Below are positions 48,257 through 57,407 of a DNA stretch of 64,000 nucleotides, piece after piece. The position numbers and the translations under genes were made by a program. The DNA comes from Methylobacteriaceae bacterium (GTDB lineage Bacteria > Pseudomonadota > Alphaproteobacteria > Rhizobiales > Beijerinckiaceae), in contig JACKJC010000002.1 in the NCBI GenBank assembly GCA_020638195.1, forward strand, positions 682,001 through 746,000, given 5' to 3'. The first letter of the stretch is position 1. The number at the start of each line of letters is the position of its first letter. Under the pieces are notes generated by a model, which saw only the letters and a list, made by a program, of their open reading frames with translations, made no database searches and had not been told where the DNA came from.

Positions 48257-48712
48257 TTACGCGGAATGGTCGGTCGCGCCAATCTTGGGCCTGACTGGCT
48301 CCGGCAAGTCCGGCTCCCCGCCAAATCCGTGCATGCGCAGGGCCCATTGGTAGCCGACCAGCGCGCCCTTCACGAGCGGCAGGAGCCACAGCGAGGACAG
48401 GATGATGAAGGCCGACCAGAGGAGCGCGTGCAGCCAGTAGGGCGCGTCCGGCCAGATTTCGTCGAAGGCGAGCAGGGCGGCGACAACGGCGTGGCCGACG
48501 ATGAAGATCGTGAAATAGGGTGGGGCGTCGTCGGCGCGATGGTGGTGAAGCTCCGTCCCGCACGCCTCGCATGTGTCGACGACCTTGAGATAGGACGAAT
48601 AGAGCTTGCCCTCGCCGCAGGCCGGGCAACGGCACATGAGGCCGCGCTTCATGGCCAGCCAGACGTCGCGGTCGGCGGGCTTTTCGGCGACGATGGTGGC
48701 GGGCGCGTTCAT
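48257..48712 (-). CDS. DUF983 membrane protein
   Basis: 151 residues from the ATG at 48712 (GGAG 5 nt upstream). A GTG at 48730 overlapping the rnr stop (GTGA) is an alternative and would give 157 residues. A cytoplasmic zinc-ribbon with two CxxC pairs (CPACGEGKLY and CEACG) is followed by two transmembrane helices. The family is unknown. It is coupled to rnr and precedes Nudix. Confidence 0.9.
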   Translation of the reverse strand: MNAPATIVAEKPADRDVWLAMKRGLMCRCPACGEGKLYSSYLKVVDTCEACGTELHHHRADDAPPYFTIFIVGHAVVAALLAFDEIWPDAPYWLHALLWSAFIILSSLWLLPLVKGALVGYQWALRMHGFGGEPDLPEPVRPKIGATDHSA

Positions 48713-48726
48713 GTCGTCTCCGTGCT

Positions 48727-51048
48727 TCACTTCCTGCGCCCCTTGTAGCCTTTGGTCGCTTTTCGGGAAGGGGACTCGTTGTCGCGGGGGCCCTTGATCT
48801 TGCGGCTGCGCAGGCCCGCGCCGCGCAGGCTGCGGCCTTCGCTGAGGATTTCGAACCGCAGGGCGCCGGCCATGGGCGCGACTTCGAGCAGGCGCACGTC
48901 GACGTTGTCGCCGAGCCTGAAGGCCGTTCCGGAACGCGAGCCAACGAGCGCGGCATGCGCTTCATCATGACGAAAATATTCGTCGCCGATGGTCGAGGCC
49001 GGGACAAAGCCGTCGGCGCCGCTTTCGCTCAGCTTCACGAACAGACCGGAGCGCGTGACGCCGGAAATCTTGCCCGTGAAACTCGCGCCCACCTGACCCG
49101 CGAGATAGCCGGCGATGAGGCGATCAATCGTCTCGCGCTCCGCCGTCATGGCGCGACGCTCGGCGGCGGAAATGCGGGCGGCGACTTCGGCGAGTTCGTC
49201 GAGCGGCGTGTCAGGCAGGGCGCCGGGGCCAAGATGCAGCGCGCGGATCAGCGCGCGATGCACGATGAGATCGGCATAGCGGCGGATCGGCGAGGTGAAA
49301 TGCGCATAGCGGCGCAGGTTGAGGCCGAAGTGCCCGTAATTCTGCGCGGTATATTCAGCCTGCGCCTGGCTGCGCAGCACGACCTCGTTGACGACATGCT
49401 CGTGCTCGGTTTCGCGCACTCTTGCGAGAATGTCGTTGAACTGTTTCGCGCGCATGGTCTGGCCCTTGGCGAGACGCACGCCGATGGTGGCGAGAAATTC
49501 GGAGAGCGCGTTCAGCTTCTCGACGCTCGGCTCGTCGTGCGCGCGATAGATGAGATGCTGGCGCTTTTCTTCCAGCGTCTCGGCGGCGGCGACATTGGCC
49601 GCGATCATGAATTCCTCGATCAAGCGATGCGCCTCGAGACGCGGCGGGATTTCGACGCGGTCGACCGTGCCGTCCTCCTTCAATCTTATCTTGCGCTCGG
49701 GCAGGTCGAGATCGAGCGGTCCGCGTTTTTCACGCGCAATGGTGGCGCAGCGATAGGCCGCAAGCAGGGGTTCGAGCGCGGATTTCATCAGCGGCTTGCA
49801 GGTCTCGTCCGGCCTGCCGTCGAAGGCGTGCTGCGCCTGTTGATAGGAGAGCTTTGCCGCTGAGCGCATCATCACGCGATGGAAGGTATGATCGACCTTG
49901 CGGCCGGTCTTGTCGATGCGCATGCGCACGGCGAGCGCGGGGCGATCCTCGTCCGGACGCAGCGAACAGAGATCGTTGGAGATGCGCTCGGGCAGCATCG
50001 GCACGACGCGGTCGGGAAAGTAGACCGAATTGCCGCGAGCCACCGCCTCGCGATCGAGCGCGGAATTAGGGCGTACGTAATAAGAAACGTCGGCGATGGC
50101 GACGGTGACGATGAAGCCCCCTTCGTTGTCCTTGTCGTCGTCTGCTTTCGCGAACACCGCGTCGTCGTGATCCTTGGCGTCGGGCGGGTCGATGGTGACG
50201 AGCGGAACGGAGCGCCAGTCTTCGCGCCGAAAACCTTCCGTCTCCATCTTCGCTTCTTTCGCGGCGTCGGCTTCGGCCAGAGTTTCCGGGCGAAAGACGT
50301 CGGGTATTCCGTGCGTCGCAATGGCGACCTGGCTGACCGCTTTTTCAGAACCGATGGCGCCGATGATTTCGCGCACGCGCGCGGTCGGAAGACCGGCGAG
50401 GCGTGTGCGCAGAATGTCGACGGCGACAAGATCGCCGTCGCGCGCGTCTTCGCGATCGCTTTCGCTGACCGCGAGTTCGCGGCCCAATTGCTTCTTGTCG
50501 ATCGGCTCGATGCGCCCACCGCCGCCTTTGGCGTTGACGCGAAAGATGCCGAGCACGCGCGATCTCTGCTTCGACAGGAGTTTGATGACGCGGCCCGCAT
50601 ATTCCGGCGCGCCGGGTTCGGGATTGCGCTCACGCTCCGTGCGCACCAGCGCGCGGTCGCCGACGCCTGGCACGGGCATGCCGGGTTTCGCGCGGCGCGG
50701 CATGTGCAGGAGGATGCGCGGCGTGGGGCCGAGCTGGCTCGTGTCCCATTCGACTGGGCGCGCGATCAGTTCGCCATCGAGATCGCGGCCGGTGACGTCG
50801 CAAAGAACGACCGGCGGCAGGACGCCCGGCTTCACCAGCCCCTTGCCGCGCCGCTCGACCGCGCCTTCGTCCTCGAGCTCTCGCAGGATACGCTTGAGGT
50901 CGATCTTGTCGGACCCCTTGACGCCGAACTCGCGCGCGATCTCGCGCTTGCCGATCTTCGACAAGTTTCCGCCCGCGCGCTCGCGCGCGATGAAGGCGAG
51001 AATGTCGTCGCGGGAGGGGATGGACTTGTGTTTCGTCTTGTCGTTCAC
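48727..51048 (-). CDS. rnr: Ribonuclease R
   Basis: 3'-5' exoribonuclease that degrades structured RNA, 773 residues. An N-terminal helix-turn-helix and cold-shock region (about 1-250) precedes the RNB domain, with DPPDAKDHDDAVF (metal-binding Asp cluster), ADVSYYV, and RRYADLIVHR, and an S1 domain (about 655-725, GKISGVTRSGLFVKL). A basic tail (KIKGPRDNESPSRKATKGYKG) binds RNA. Operon with DUF983 and Nudix downstream. Confidence 0.97.
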   Translation of the reverse strand: MNDKTKHKSIPSRDDILAFIARERAGGNLSKIGKREIAREFGVKGSDKIDLKRILRELEDEGAVERRGKGLVKPGVLPPVVLCDVTGRDLDGELIARPVEWDTSQLGPTPRILLHMPRRAKPGMPVPGVGDRALVRTERERNPEPGAPEYAGRVIKLLSKQRSRVLGIFRVNAKGGGGRIEPIDKKQLGRELAVSESDREDARDGDLVAVDILRTRLAGLPTARVREIIGAIGSEKAVSQVAIATHGIPDVFRPETLAEADAAKEAKMETEGFRREDWRSVPLVTIDPPDAKDHDDAVFAKADDDKDNEGGFIVTVAIADVSYYVRPNSALDREAVARGNSVYFPDRVVPMLPERISNDLCSLRPDEDRPALAVRMRIDKTGRKVDHTFHRVMMRSAAKLSYQQAQHAFDGRPDETCKPLMKSALEPLLAAYRCATIAREKRGPLDLDLPERKIRLKEDGTVDRVEIPPRLEAHRLIEEFMIAANVAAAETLEEKRQHLIYRAHDEPSVEKLNALSEFLATIGVRLAKGQTMRAKQFNDILARVRETEHEHVVNEVVLRSQAQAEYTAQNYGHFGLNLRRYAHFTSPIRRYADLIVHRALIRALHLGPGALPDTPLDELAEVAARISAAERRAMTAERETIDRLIAGYLAGQVGASFTGKISGVTRSGLFVKLSESGADGFVPASTIGDEYFRHDEAHAALVGSRSGTAFRLGDNVDVRLLEVAPMAGALRFEILSEGRSLRGAGLRSRKIKGPRDNESPSRKATKGYKGRRK

Positions 51049-51143
51049 GAGCGGTAGATGGGTCCTGTGGATCTGGCGTCGCGCGCATGTTGCGCCGGGG
51101 CGGCCTTCGGCTGCAATGTCCCGCCGCCAGGGAGACAGATATT

Positions 51144-51875
51144 ATGAACATGGTTCGCCAGCGCCCGTTTCGCCAGAAGACGATCGGCATTCTCGGCGGG
51201 TCGAGCAACGAGGCGACGGTCGAATATTATCAGGGGCTCAATGCGCGGCTGAATGCGGTCTACGGCGGCTGGGACAATGCGGAGATCGTCATTGTCTCCG
51301 TCAATTTCGGCAATATCGAAGCGCTTTTGCGCGAGGACAGGTGGGACGATCTCAGCCGATATCTCGCCGAAAAAATCGACCGGCTGGAGGCGGCGGGGGT
51401 CGATCTGATCGTGTCGGTCTCCAACACCCTGCACCGCGCGGTCGCGCCGATCATGGCGTCCCGGCGCACGCCCTTCCTGCATATCGCCGATCCCACCGGC
51501 GAGGCCATTCGCGCCGCCGGGCTGGAACGGGTCGGGCTGCTCGGCACTGGCGCGACCATGCGCTCGCCGCTGTTTGCGGAGCGCTTCCGTAGGAGATTCG
51601 GCTTCGAGACGATTGCGCCAGATGAGGCCGACATGGAGATCGTCGACCGCATCATTTTTGACGAACTGGTGCGCCGCAAATTGCGCCCGGACTCCAAGGC
51701 CGAATACATCCGCGTCGTCGAGGCCCTTCGGGCGCGCGGGGCGCAGGGCGTCATTCTCGGCTGCACCGAAATCTTCCTGCTGATCGGCCAGCAGGATTTT
51801 GCCGATTTCCCGGTTTTCGACACGACGGCGCTGCACGTGGCGGCGATCGCCGACTACGTGCTCGGCGGGCCCTAG
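51144..51875 (+). CDS. Aspartate/glutamate racemase family protein lacking one catalytic Cys
   Basis: 243 residues. ILGGSSNEATVEYYQGLN and ILGCTEIFLLIG place it in the Asp/Glu racemase family. The second catalytic Cys is at 207 (GCTEI). At the first site, where typical racemases have CNT, it has S93-N-T (VSVSNTLHRA). A Cys-to-Thr pair occurs in the E. coli YgeA-type enzyme, which is stereospecific, so the Ser form may change specificity or not racemise. RBS AGGGAG upstream. Monocistronic. Confidence 0.9.
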   Translation: MNMVRQRPFRQKTIGILGGSSNEATVEYYQGLNARLNAVYGGWDNAEIVIVSVNFGNIEALLREDRWDDLSRYLAEKIDRLEAAGVDLIVSVSNTLHRAVAPIMASRRTPFLHIADPTGEAIRAAGLERVGLLGTGATMRSPLFAERFRRRFGFETIAPDEADMEIVDRIIFDELVRRKLRPDSKAEYIRVVEALRARGAQGVILGCTEIFLLIGQQDFADFPVFDTTALHVAAIADYVLGGP

Positions 51876-51877
51876 GC

Positions 51878-52291
51878 TCAAAGCCGCGTCGCCATGGTGA
51901 TCGTGTCGCTCTTCACGTAGCCGAGCCTCGCGTAGAAAGCGGCGACGCCGAGGTTTTCAGAGCGGATCATGACGTGCAGTTTCGGCGCGCCGATTTCACG
52001 CAACCACGCTGCGGCCGCATGCATCATGGCCGCGCCGTAGCCCTTGCGCTGCGCGGTCGGATCGACAGCAAGATAATAGACCCAACCGCGATGACCGTCG
52101 GAGCCCGTCATGGCGGTGGCGACGAGTTTGCTGTCGATGCGGCCGGCGAGAATTGTGGAGGAGGGCCTGCTGAGCGCGAGCGCGATATCGGCGCGCGGGT
52201 CGTTCCAGGGGCGAGTAAGGCCGCAGGCCTCCCAAAGTGCGACAGCAGCTTCGGTTTCGTCCGGGCGGAGGGGGGAAATGGCGAGGGTCAT
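51878..52291 (-). CDS. GNAT family acetyltransferase (YpeA-like)
   Basis: 137 residues. The acetyl-CoA motif is VDPTAQRKGYGAAMMHAAAAWL (QxKGxG). VYYLAV and the C-terminal FYARLGYVKSDTITMATRL resemble YpeA/YesJ-type enzymes. The ATG at 52291 has AGGTG upstream; a GTG at 52300 would add 3 residues. Substrate unknown. Converges on the racemase gene (2-bp gap). Confidence 0.9.
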   Translation of the reverse strand: MTLAISPLRPDETEAAVALWEACGLTRPWNDPRADIALALSRPSSTILAGRIDSKLVATAMTGSDGHRGWVYYLAVDPTAQRKGYGAAMMHAAAAWLREIGAPKLHVMIRSENLGVAAFYARLGYVKSDTITMATRL

Positions 52292-52367
52292 GCGCCGCAC
52301 CTGCGCCGGTCATGCAGGCTGAAGCGCAGCGGAGAGCCGTTATCCAGTCTTGAAGCGCGCGCTGGAT

Positions 52368-52395
52368 CCCGGATCGGCCCTCCGGGCCGTCCGGG
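52368..52395. repeat. GC-rich imperfect palindrome downstream of topA
   Basis: CCCGGATCGGCCC and GGGCCGTCCGGG form a 12-bp stem with one mismatch and a TCC loop, next to GGATGACA. It matches a common type of dispersed repeat in Rhizobiales intergenes (CTGGATCCCGGAT...CCGGGATGACA). It could help terminate topA. Confidence 0.6.
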
Positions 52396-52409
52396 ATGAC
52401 AGCCCGTGT

Positions 52410-55301
52410 TCACTTCTTCGCGGCTTTCTTGACAGCCTTCTTGGCCGGCGCCTTTTTCGCGCCAGTTTTCGCGGGCTTGCCGCCCTCGAACGGCGTTTCG
52501 TCCGACGCCTCGATCTTCTTGGGCTTGGCCGAAGCCTTCTTCGCAGCCGGCTTCTTCTTGGCGGCGGCCTTCTTCACCGGGCCCTTCTTGCCGGTCGCCG
52601 CCGCGCGCGCATTCACGAGCTCGATGGCGTCCTGCAGCGTCACCGTGTCCGGCGACTGGCTCTTGGGAATGGTCGCAAATACCTTGCCCCAGGCGACATA
52701 GGGGCCGAACCGGCCATCCTTCACGACAAGCGCGCCGCCGTCGGGGTGATCGCCGAGATTGCGGCCGGAGCCGTCGCCGCCGCCCTCCTGCTTCGCCTTG
52801 ATCATGGCGAGCGCGGCCTCGAGCGTCAGCGTCTCGCTGTCGGTTCCGCGCGGGATCGTGGCGTTGACCTTGGCCCAGTTGACATAGGGGCCGAAGCGGC
52901 CGGACTTGATCGAAACCACGCCGCCCTCGGGGTGTTCGCCCAGTTCGCGCTTGGTCGCGCCGCCGCCGAAGCGGCCGCCGCCCTGTTCCTTCTGGATGAT
53001 GAGGTCGATGGCGCGATTGGCGCCGATCTCCAGCACGTCGTCGTCGCGGCCGAGATTTGCGTAGGTCTTGGCGTGCTGGACGTAGGGGCCGTAGCGGCCG
53101 ATGCCGGCGAGAATCGGGTCGCCGGATTCGGGATGGCGGGCGACTTCGCGCGGCAGGGAGAGCAGGGCGAGCGCCTTTTCGAGCGTGACGTCGTCTGGCT
53201 TCAGGCCGCGCGGCAGCGAGGAGCGCTTGGGCTTTTCGTCGCCATCCTCGCCCTGTTCGCCGAGCTGGATGTATGCGCCGAAGCGGCCGTCGCGGATCGT
53301 GACTTCCGCGCCGGTCTCGGGATCGCTGCCCAGAACCTTGACGCCCGGGCGCTCGCCGGCCGCGATGGCTTCGGCCGTCAGCGGCGAGAGCGTGCGGGTG
53401 AAGCGGCATTCGGGATAGTTCGAGCAGCCGATGAAGGCGCCGAATTTGCCGATCTTGAGCGACAGTTGGCCCGCATTGCAGGACGGGCAGGAACGCGGAT
53501 CGCCGCCGTCGGCGCGCGCGGGAAAGATGTGAGGCCCGAGAAGATCGTTGAGCGCGTCGAGAACCTGCGTCGTGCGCAGATCCTTGGTCGCGTCGATGGC
53601 GGCGGAAAATTCTGTCCAGAAGTCGCGCAGCACCGCCTTCCAGTCGACTTCGGAATTGGAGACACGGTCGAGCTGTTCCTCCAGCCCGGCGGTGAAATCG
53701 TATTCGACGTAGCGCTGGAAGAAGCTTTCGAGGAAGGCGACGACGAGTCGGCCCTTGTCCTCGGGGACGAGCCGCTTCTTGTCGATCTTCACATAGTCGC
53801 GGTCGCGCAGCACGGCGAGCGTCGAGGCATAGGTCGAGGGGCGGCCGATGCCGAGCTCCTCCATGCGCTTGACCAGCGTCGCCTCGGTGAAGCGCGGCGG
53901 CGGCTCGGTGAAATGCTGGGTCGCTTCGATCTTTTCGCGCGAACACGGTTCGCCGGCAGACATCGGGGGCAGGCGGTTGCCCTCTTCGTCGTCGGAATCG
54001 TCGTCCTTGCCTTCCTGATAGAGTTTTAGGAACCCGTCGAAGCGGACGACCTGGCCGGTGGCGCGCAGGTCGATGGTTCTGCCGCCCGCCTTGGCCTCGA
54101 TCTCGACCGTCGTGCGTTCCAGTTCGGCCGATTCCATCTGGCTGGCGATGGTGCGGATCCAGATGAGTTCGTAGAGCTTCGCCTGTTCGGGATCGAGGAT
54201 CTGCGCCACGCGGCGGGGCAGGCGCGCCATGTCGGTCGGGCGGATCGCCTCGTGCGCTTCCTGCGCATTCTTGGCTTTCACCTGATATTTGCGCGGCGCG
54301 TCGGGCACGTAGTCCGCGCCATATTCCTGGCCGATGACCTTTCGGGCCGCCGTGACGGCCTCGGGCGCCATGTCGACGCCGTCGGTACGCATGTAAGTAA
54401 TGAGGCCGACGGTCTCGCCGTCGATGTCGACGCCTTCGTAGAGACGCTGGGCGATCTGCATGGTGCGGGCGGGCGCGAGCCCCAGCTTGCGCGAGGCCTC
54501 CTGCTGCAGCGTCGAGGTGGTGAAGGGCGCGGACGGATTGCGGCGGGCAGGCTTGGCCTCGACCGAGCGCACCGTGAACGACGCCGTCTCGAGTGCTTTC
54601 CTGAAGGCTTCGGCTTCGGCGCCCGCGCCGATGTCGAGGCGGTTGATCTTGCGGCCGTCCGCGCCAACAAGGCGCGCGATGAAGGGCGCGCCGGCCTTGG
54701 TCTTGAGATGGGCGACCAGCGACCAGTATTCGCGGGCGACGAATCTCTCGATCTCGAGTTCACGGTCGCAGACGAGGCGCAGCGCGACGGACTGGACGCG
54801 GCCAGCCGAGCGGGCGCCCGGCAGCTTGCGCCACAGGACCGGGGACAGGTTGAAGCCGACGAGATAGTCGAGCGCGCGGCGGGCGAGATAGGCCTCGACC
54901 AGCGCCGCGTCGACCTCGCGCGGGTGCTTCATCGCGTCGAGGATCGCGTCCTTGGTGATGGCGTTGAAGACGACACGCTCGATCTTCTTGTCCTTGAGGA
55001 CTTTCTTGTTCCGCAAGACTTCGAGTACGTGCCAGGAGATGGCCTCGCCTTCGCGGTCCGGGTCGGTCGCCAGAATGACCTTGTCGGCGCCCTTCACGGC
55101 GCTGGCGATGTCGGAGAGACGCTTGGCCGCCTTGCCGTCGACCTCCCATTTCATGGCGAAATCAGCGTCCGGTTCGACCGAACCGTCCTTTGCGGGGAGG
55201 TCGCGCACGTGGCCGAACGAGGCGAGAACCTCGTAGCCGCGGCCGAGATATTTGTTGATCGTCTTGGCCTTGGCAGGCGATTCGACGATGACGACGTTCA
55301 T
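52410..55301 (-). CDS. topA: DNA topoisomerase I
   Basis: Type IA topoisomerase relaxing negative supercoils, 963 residues. The Toprim domain begins MNVVIVESPAKAKTINKYLG, the catalytic Tyr303 is in LITYMRTDG, and the central domain follows. One classical 4-Cys zinc ribbon (CPSCNAGQ and CSNYPEC) is near 620; beyond it come four repeats of GRFGPYV or GRFGAYI type and a long Lys/Ala-rich tail (about 900-963). This tail arrangement is usual in alphaproteobacteria. Confidence 0.97.
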   Translation of the reverse strand: MNVVIVESPAKAKTINKYLGRGYEVLASFGHVRDLPAKDGSVEPDADFAMKWEVDGKAAKRLSDIASAVKGADKVILATDPDREGEAISWHVLEVLRNKKVLKDKKIERVVFNAITKDAILDAMKHPREVDAALVEAYLARRALDYLVGFNLSPVLWRKLPGARSAGRVQSVALRLVCDRELEIERFVAREYWSLVAHLKTKAGAPFIARLVGADGRKINRLDIGAGAEAEAFRKALETASFTVRSVEAKPARRNPSAPFTTSTLQQEASRKLGLAPARTMQIAQRLYEGVDIDGETVGLITYMRTDGVDMAPEAVTAARKVIGQEYGADYVPDAPRKYQVKAKNAQEAHEAIRPTDMARLPRRVAQILDPEQAKLYELIWIRTIASQMESAELERTTVEIEAKAGGRTIDLRATGQVVRFDGFLKLYQEGKDDDSDDEEGNRLPPMSAGEPCSREKIEATQHFTEPPPRFTEATLVKRMEELGIGRPSTYASTLAVLRDRDYVKIDKKRLVPEDKGRLVVAFLESFFQRYVEYDFTAGLEEQLDRVSNSEVDWKAVLRDFWTEFSAAIDATKDLRTTQVLDALNDLLGPHIFPARADGGDPRSCPSCNAGQLSLKIGKFGAFIGCSNYPECRFTRTLSPLTAEAIAAGERPGVKVLGSDPETGAEVTIRDGRFGAYIQLGEQGEDGDEKPKRSSLPRGLKPDDVTLEKALALLSLPREVARHPESGDPILAGIGRYGPYVQHAKTYANLGRDDDVLEIGANRAIDLIIQKEQGGGRFGGGATKRELGEHPEGGVVSIKSGRFGPYVNWAKVNATIPRGTDSETLTLEAALAMIKAKQEGGGDGSGRNLGDHPDGGALVVKDGRFGPYVAWGKVFATIPKSQSPDTVTLQDAIELVNARAAATGKKGPVKKAAAKKKPAAKKASAKPKKIEASDETPFEGGKPAKTGAKKAPAKKAVKKAAKK

Positions 55302-55496
55302 GAAATTCAGGTCCTTGCGCGCCTTTCGGCGAGCTTGAAAACTCTGCGCCGGGGGCTCCCGGCAGGCGCGGGAAGATGGTCGAGAGGGTCTGGCCTGTCA
55401 AATCCCGGGAGCCGAGCCATAGCCGGGATTAACTTTACGACTTGTCAAAGTCCCTATGAAACAATGGGTAGGTCCAGTCACCCAAAGGGCCCCTGA

Positions 55497-56030
55497 ATGT
55501 TTGCCCGTGTTGTGCTCCTGATATCCAGTCTGATCGCTCTTCCGGCGGCGGCCCTGGCGCAAGAGGACGCGCGCGCCGTCGCCAACGCCTATTCGATCAT
55601 GCTGGAGCGGCAATTCCTGTCCTGGCATATCTGGACGACCGGCGTCTCGCGGCTCGACGACGGCACTCTCTTCGGTCTTATATCCATACTGCTCGCCATG
55701 TCCTTCGGCGTGTCCGGCATCGGCATCATTCTGTTCCAGGACAAGGGCCTGCGATTTCGCGGCGGCTGGATGCTGTCGATCCCGGTCATCATGGCCACGA
55801 TGGTGGCCTATACGATCGTGCGGCCCTATCCCAGCGCGCGCGACATGCCCACCATGCTGATCGTTTCCGCCCTTGCCGCGCTGGTCGCATTGTTCTTTGC
55901 CCGCCTGATGAAAGTATCCGTGACGGACGCCGTCGAGCGGCCGGCGCACAAGGCTGATATCGCGAAAGCGACCGCCGATCGCCGCCTGCGGATGGCGACG
56001 CGCGCGCCCGTGGGCAAGCGCGGCTACTGA
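55497..56030 (+). CDS. Predicted membrane protein, unknown function
   Basis: 177 residues. An N-terminal signal-like segment (ARVVLLISSLIALPAAALAQ), three further hydrophobic segments (about 58-80, 93-108 and 120-140), and a basic, Arg/Lys-rich cytoplasmic tail (SVTDAVERPAHKADIAKA...). No family recognised. It lies between topA and pyrB on the opposite strand to topA. Confidence 0.65.
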   Translation: MFARVVLLISSLIALPAAALAQEDARAVANAYSIMLERQFLSWHIWTTGVSRLDDGTLFGLISILLAMSFGVSGIGIILFQDKGLRFRGGWMLSIPVIMATMVAYTIVRPYPSARDMPTMLIVSALAALVALFFARLMKVSVTDAVERPAHKADIAKATADRRLRMATRAPVGKRGY

Positions 56031-56107
56031 TCGACGCTGTGGAATTCGGCGGCCGTGGCGTCGGCGCCCCTTGCGGAAGGCGCGCCTTTCCCGCATAGAC
56101 CGGCTCG

Positions 56108-57058
56108 ATGTCGCACGCTGCGCCCCGGCCGACCTTTCCCCACCGCCATCTGCTCGGTATCGAAGGGCTTTCGCGGCCCGATATCGAGGCCCTGCTGGAC
56201 CTCGCCGAGGAGGCGGTCGACGTTTCCCGCCAGGTCGAGAAAAAGCGCGCGACGCTGCGCGGCCGCACCCAGATCAACCTGTTCTTCGAAGCCTCGACCC
56301 GGACACAATCCTCGTTCGAACTCGCCGGCAAGCGCCTTGGCGCGGACGTGATGAACATGTCGGTCGCCAATTCCAGCGTGAAGAAGGGCGAGACGCTGAT
56401 CGACACGGCGATCACCCTCAACGCCATGCGGCCCGACATCATCGTCGTGCGTCATGCCCAGGCGGGCGCGGTGCATCTTCTGGCGCGCAAGGTCGATTGC
56501 GCCGTCGTCAACGCCGGCGACGGCGCGCACGAGCATCCGACCCAGGCTCTGCTCGACGCCTTGACCATCCGCCGCAACAAGGGGCGGATCGACGCGCTGA
56601 CAGTCGCCATCTGCGGCGACATTCTTCATTCGCGCGTGGCGCGCTCCAACATTATCCTTCTGACGGCGCTGGGCGCGCGGGTGCGCGTGATCGCGCCCTC
56701 GACGCTGCTGCCCTCGGGCATCGAGCGCATGGGCGTCGAGGTCTATCGCGACATGCGCGCCGGGCTGAAGGACGTCGACATCGTGATGATGCTGCGCCTG
56801 CAGCGCGAGCGCATGAACGGCGCGTTCGTGCCGTCGGTGCGCGAGTATTTCCGGTTCTTCGGCCTCGACGCCGACAAGCTGAAGCTTGCAAAACGCGACG
56901 CGCTGGTCATGCACCCCGGGCCGATGAACCGTGGCGTGGAGATCGATTCCAGCATCGCCGACGGTCCGCAATCGCTGATCCGCGAGCAGGTGGAAATGGG
57001 CGTGGCCGTGCGCATGGCCGTGCTCGAAGCGCTCGCGCAGCATTTGCCGAACGGATGA
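56108..57058 (+). CDS. pyrB: Aspartate carbamoyltransferase catalytic subunit
   Basis: First committed step of pyrimidine synthesis, 316 residues. The carbamoyl phosphate site is STRTQSSFELAGKRLG, the HPTQALLDALT motif is present (as EHPTQALLDALT), and the C-terminal MHPGPMNRGVEID is typical. No PyrI regulatory gene is adjacent; the inactive PyrC-like protein encoded just downstream is the likely structural partner, as in Pseudomonas ATCase. Followed by a small membrane protein gene in the pyrC intergenic position. Confidence 0.97.
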   Translation: MSHAAPRPTFPHRHLLGIEGLSRPDIEALLDLAEEAVDVSRQVEKKRATLRGRTQINLFFEASTRTQSSFELAGKRLGADVMNMSVANSSVKKGETLIDTAITLNAMRPDIIVVRHAQAGAVHLLARKVDCAVVNAGDGAHEHPTQALLDALTIRRNKGRIDALTVAICGDILHSRVARSNIILLTALGARVRVIAPSTLLPSGIERMGVEVYRDMRAGLKDVDIVMMLRLQRERMNGAFVPSVREYFRFFGLDADKLKLAKRDALVMHPGPMNRGVEIDSSIADGPQSLIREQVEMGVAVRMAVLEALAQHLPNG

Positions 57059-57082
57059 GGGCGCCCGCAACAGGAGACCATC

Positions 57083-57403
57083 ATGGTCCGCATCGCGCGC
57101 ATGATCGGCTTCTTTCTTTCCGCGGTCGGCGTGGAGCTGGCGAGCGGCGTCGGGATCGTCGCGCTGATCGTCGCCGCCATCCTCGGCTGGAAGCGGGCGG
57201 GGCTGCACTGGCTGCTCGCGCCGGCGGTCGCGGGCGCGATCGTCTCGCAGATGCTGTTCGCGGGCGTGTCGACCGGCGGCAAGGTGGTCAACGCCATGTC
57301 GAACGGCGTCTTTCCGCTGATCGTCTATATATTCATCTGTCTCGTCGGCTACGGCCTCGGCGCGCTGGCGCGCCGGTTGCGCCGGGCGGGCGGCGCAACA
57401 TGA
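57083..57403 (+). CDS. Small membrane protein between pyrB and pyrC
   Basis: 106 residues with three or four hydrophobic segments (ARMIGFFLSAVGVELASGVGIVALIVAAILG, AGLHWLLAPAVAGAIVSQML, FPLIVYIFICLVGYGLGAL). Function unknown. RBS-like AGGAG precedes the ATG. Being inside the pyrimidine cluster (24 bp after pyrB and 4 bp before the pyrC homologue), it may be co-transcribed with them. Confidence 0.7.
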   Translation: MVRIARMIGFFLSAVGVELASGVGIVALIVAAILGWKRAGLHWLLAPAVAGAIVSQMLFAGVSTGGKVVNAMSNGVFPLIVYIFICLVGYGLGALARRLRRAGGAT

Positions 57404-57407
57404 GCTG

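Noticed and set aside
52410..52700. Frameshift-like Lys/Ala-rich end of topA
   Set aside because: Such Lys/Ala-rich tails are usual on alphaproteobacterial TopA and the frame is uninterrupted.
52350..54029. Long open frame antisense to topA
   Set aside because: Composition and position match the shadow of a GC-rich gene read on the wrong strand; no family similarity. topA has all catalytic motifs.
54252..55496. Long open frame antisense to the start of topA
   Set aside because: Arg/Asp-rich antisense shadow; no recognisable domain, and the sense strand encodes the Toprim domain.
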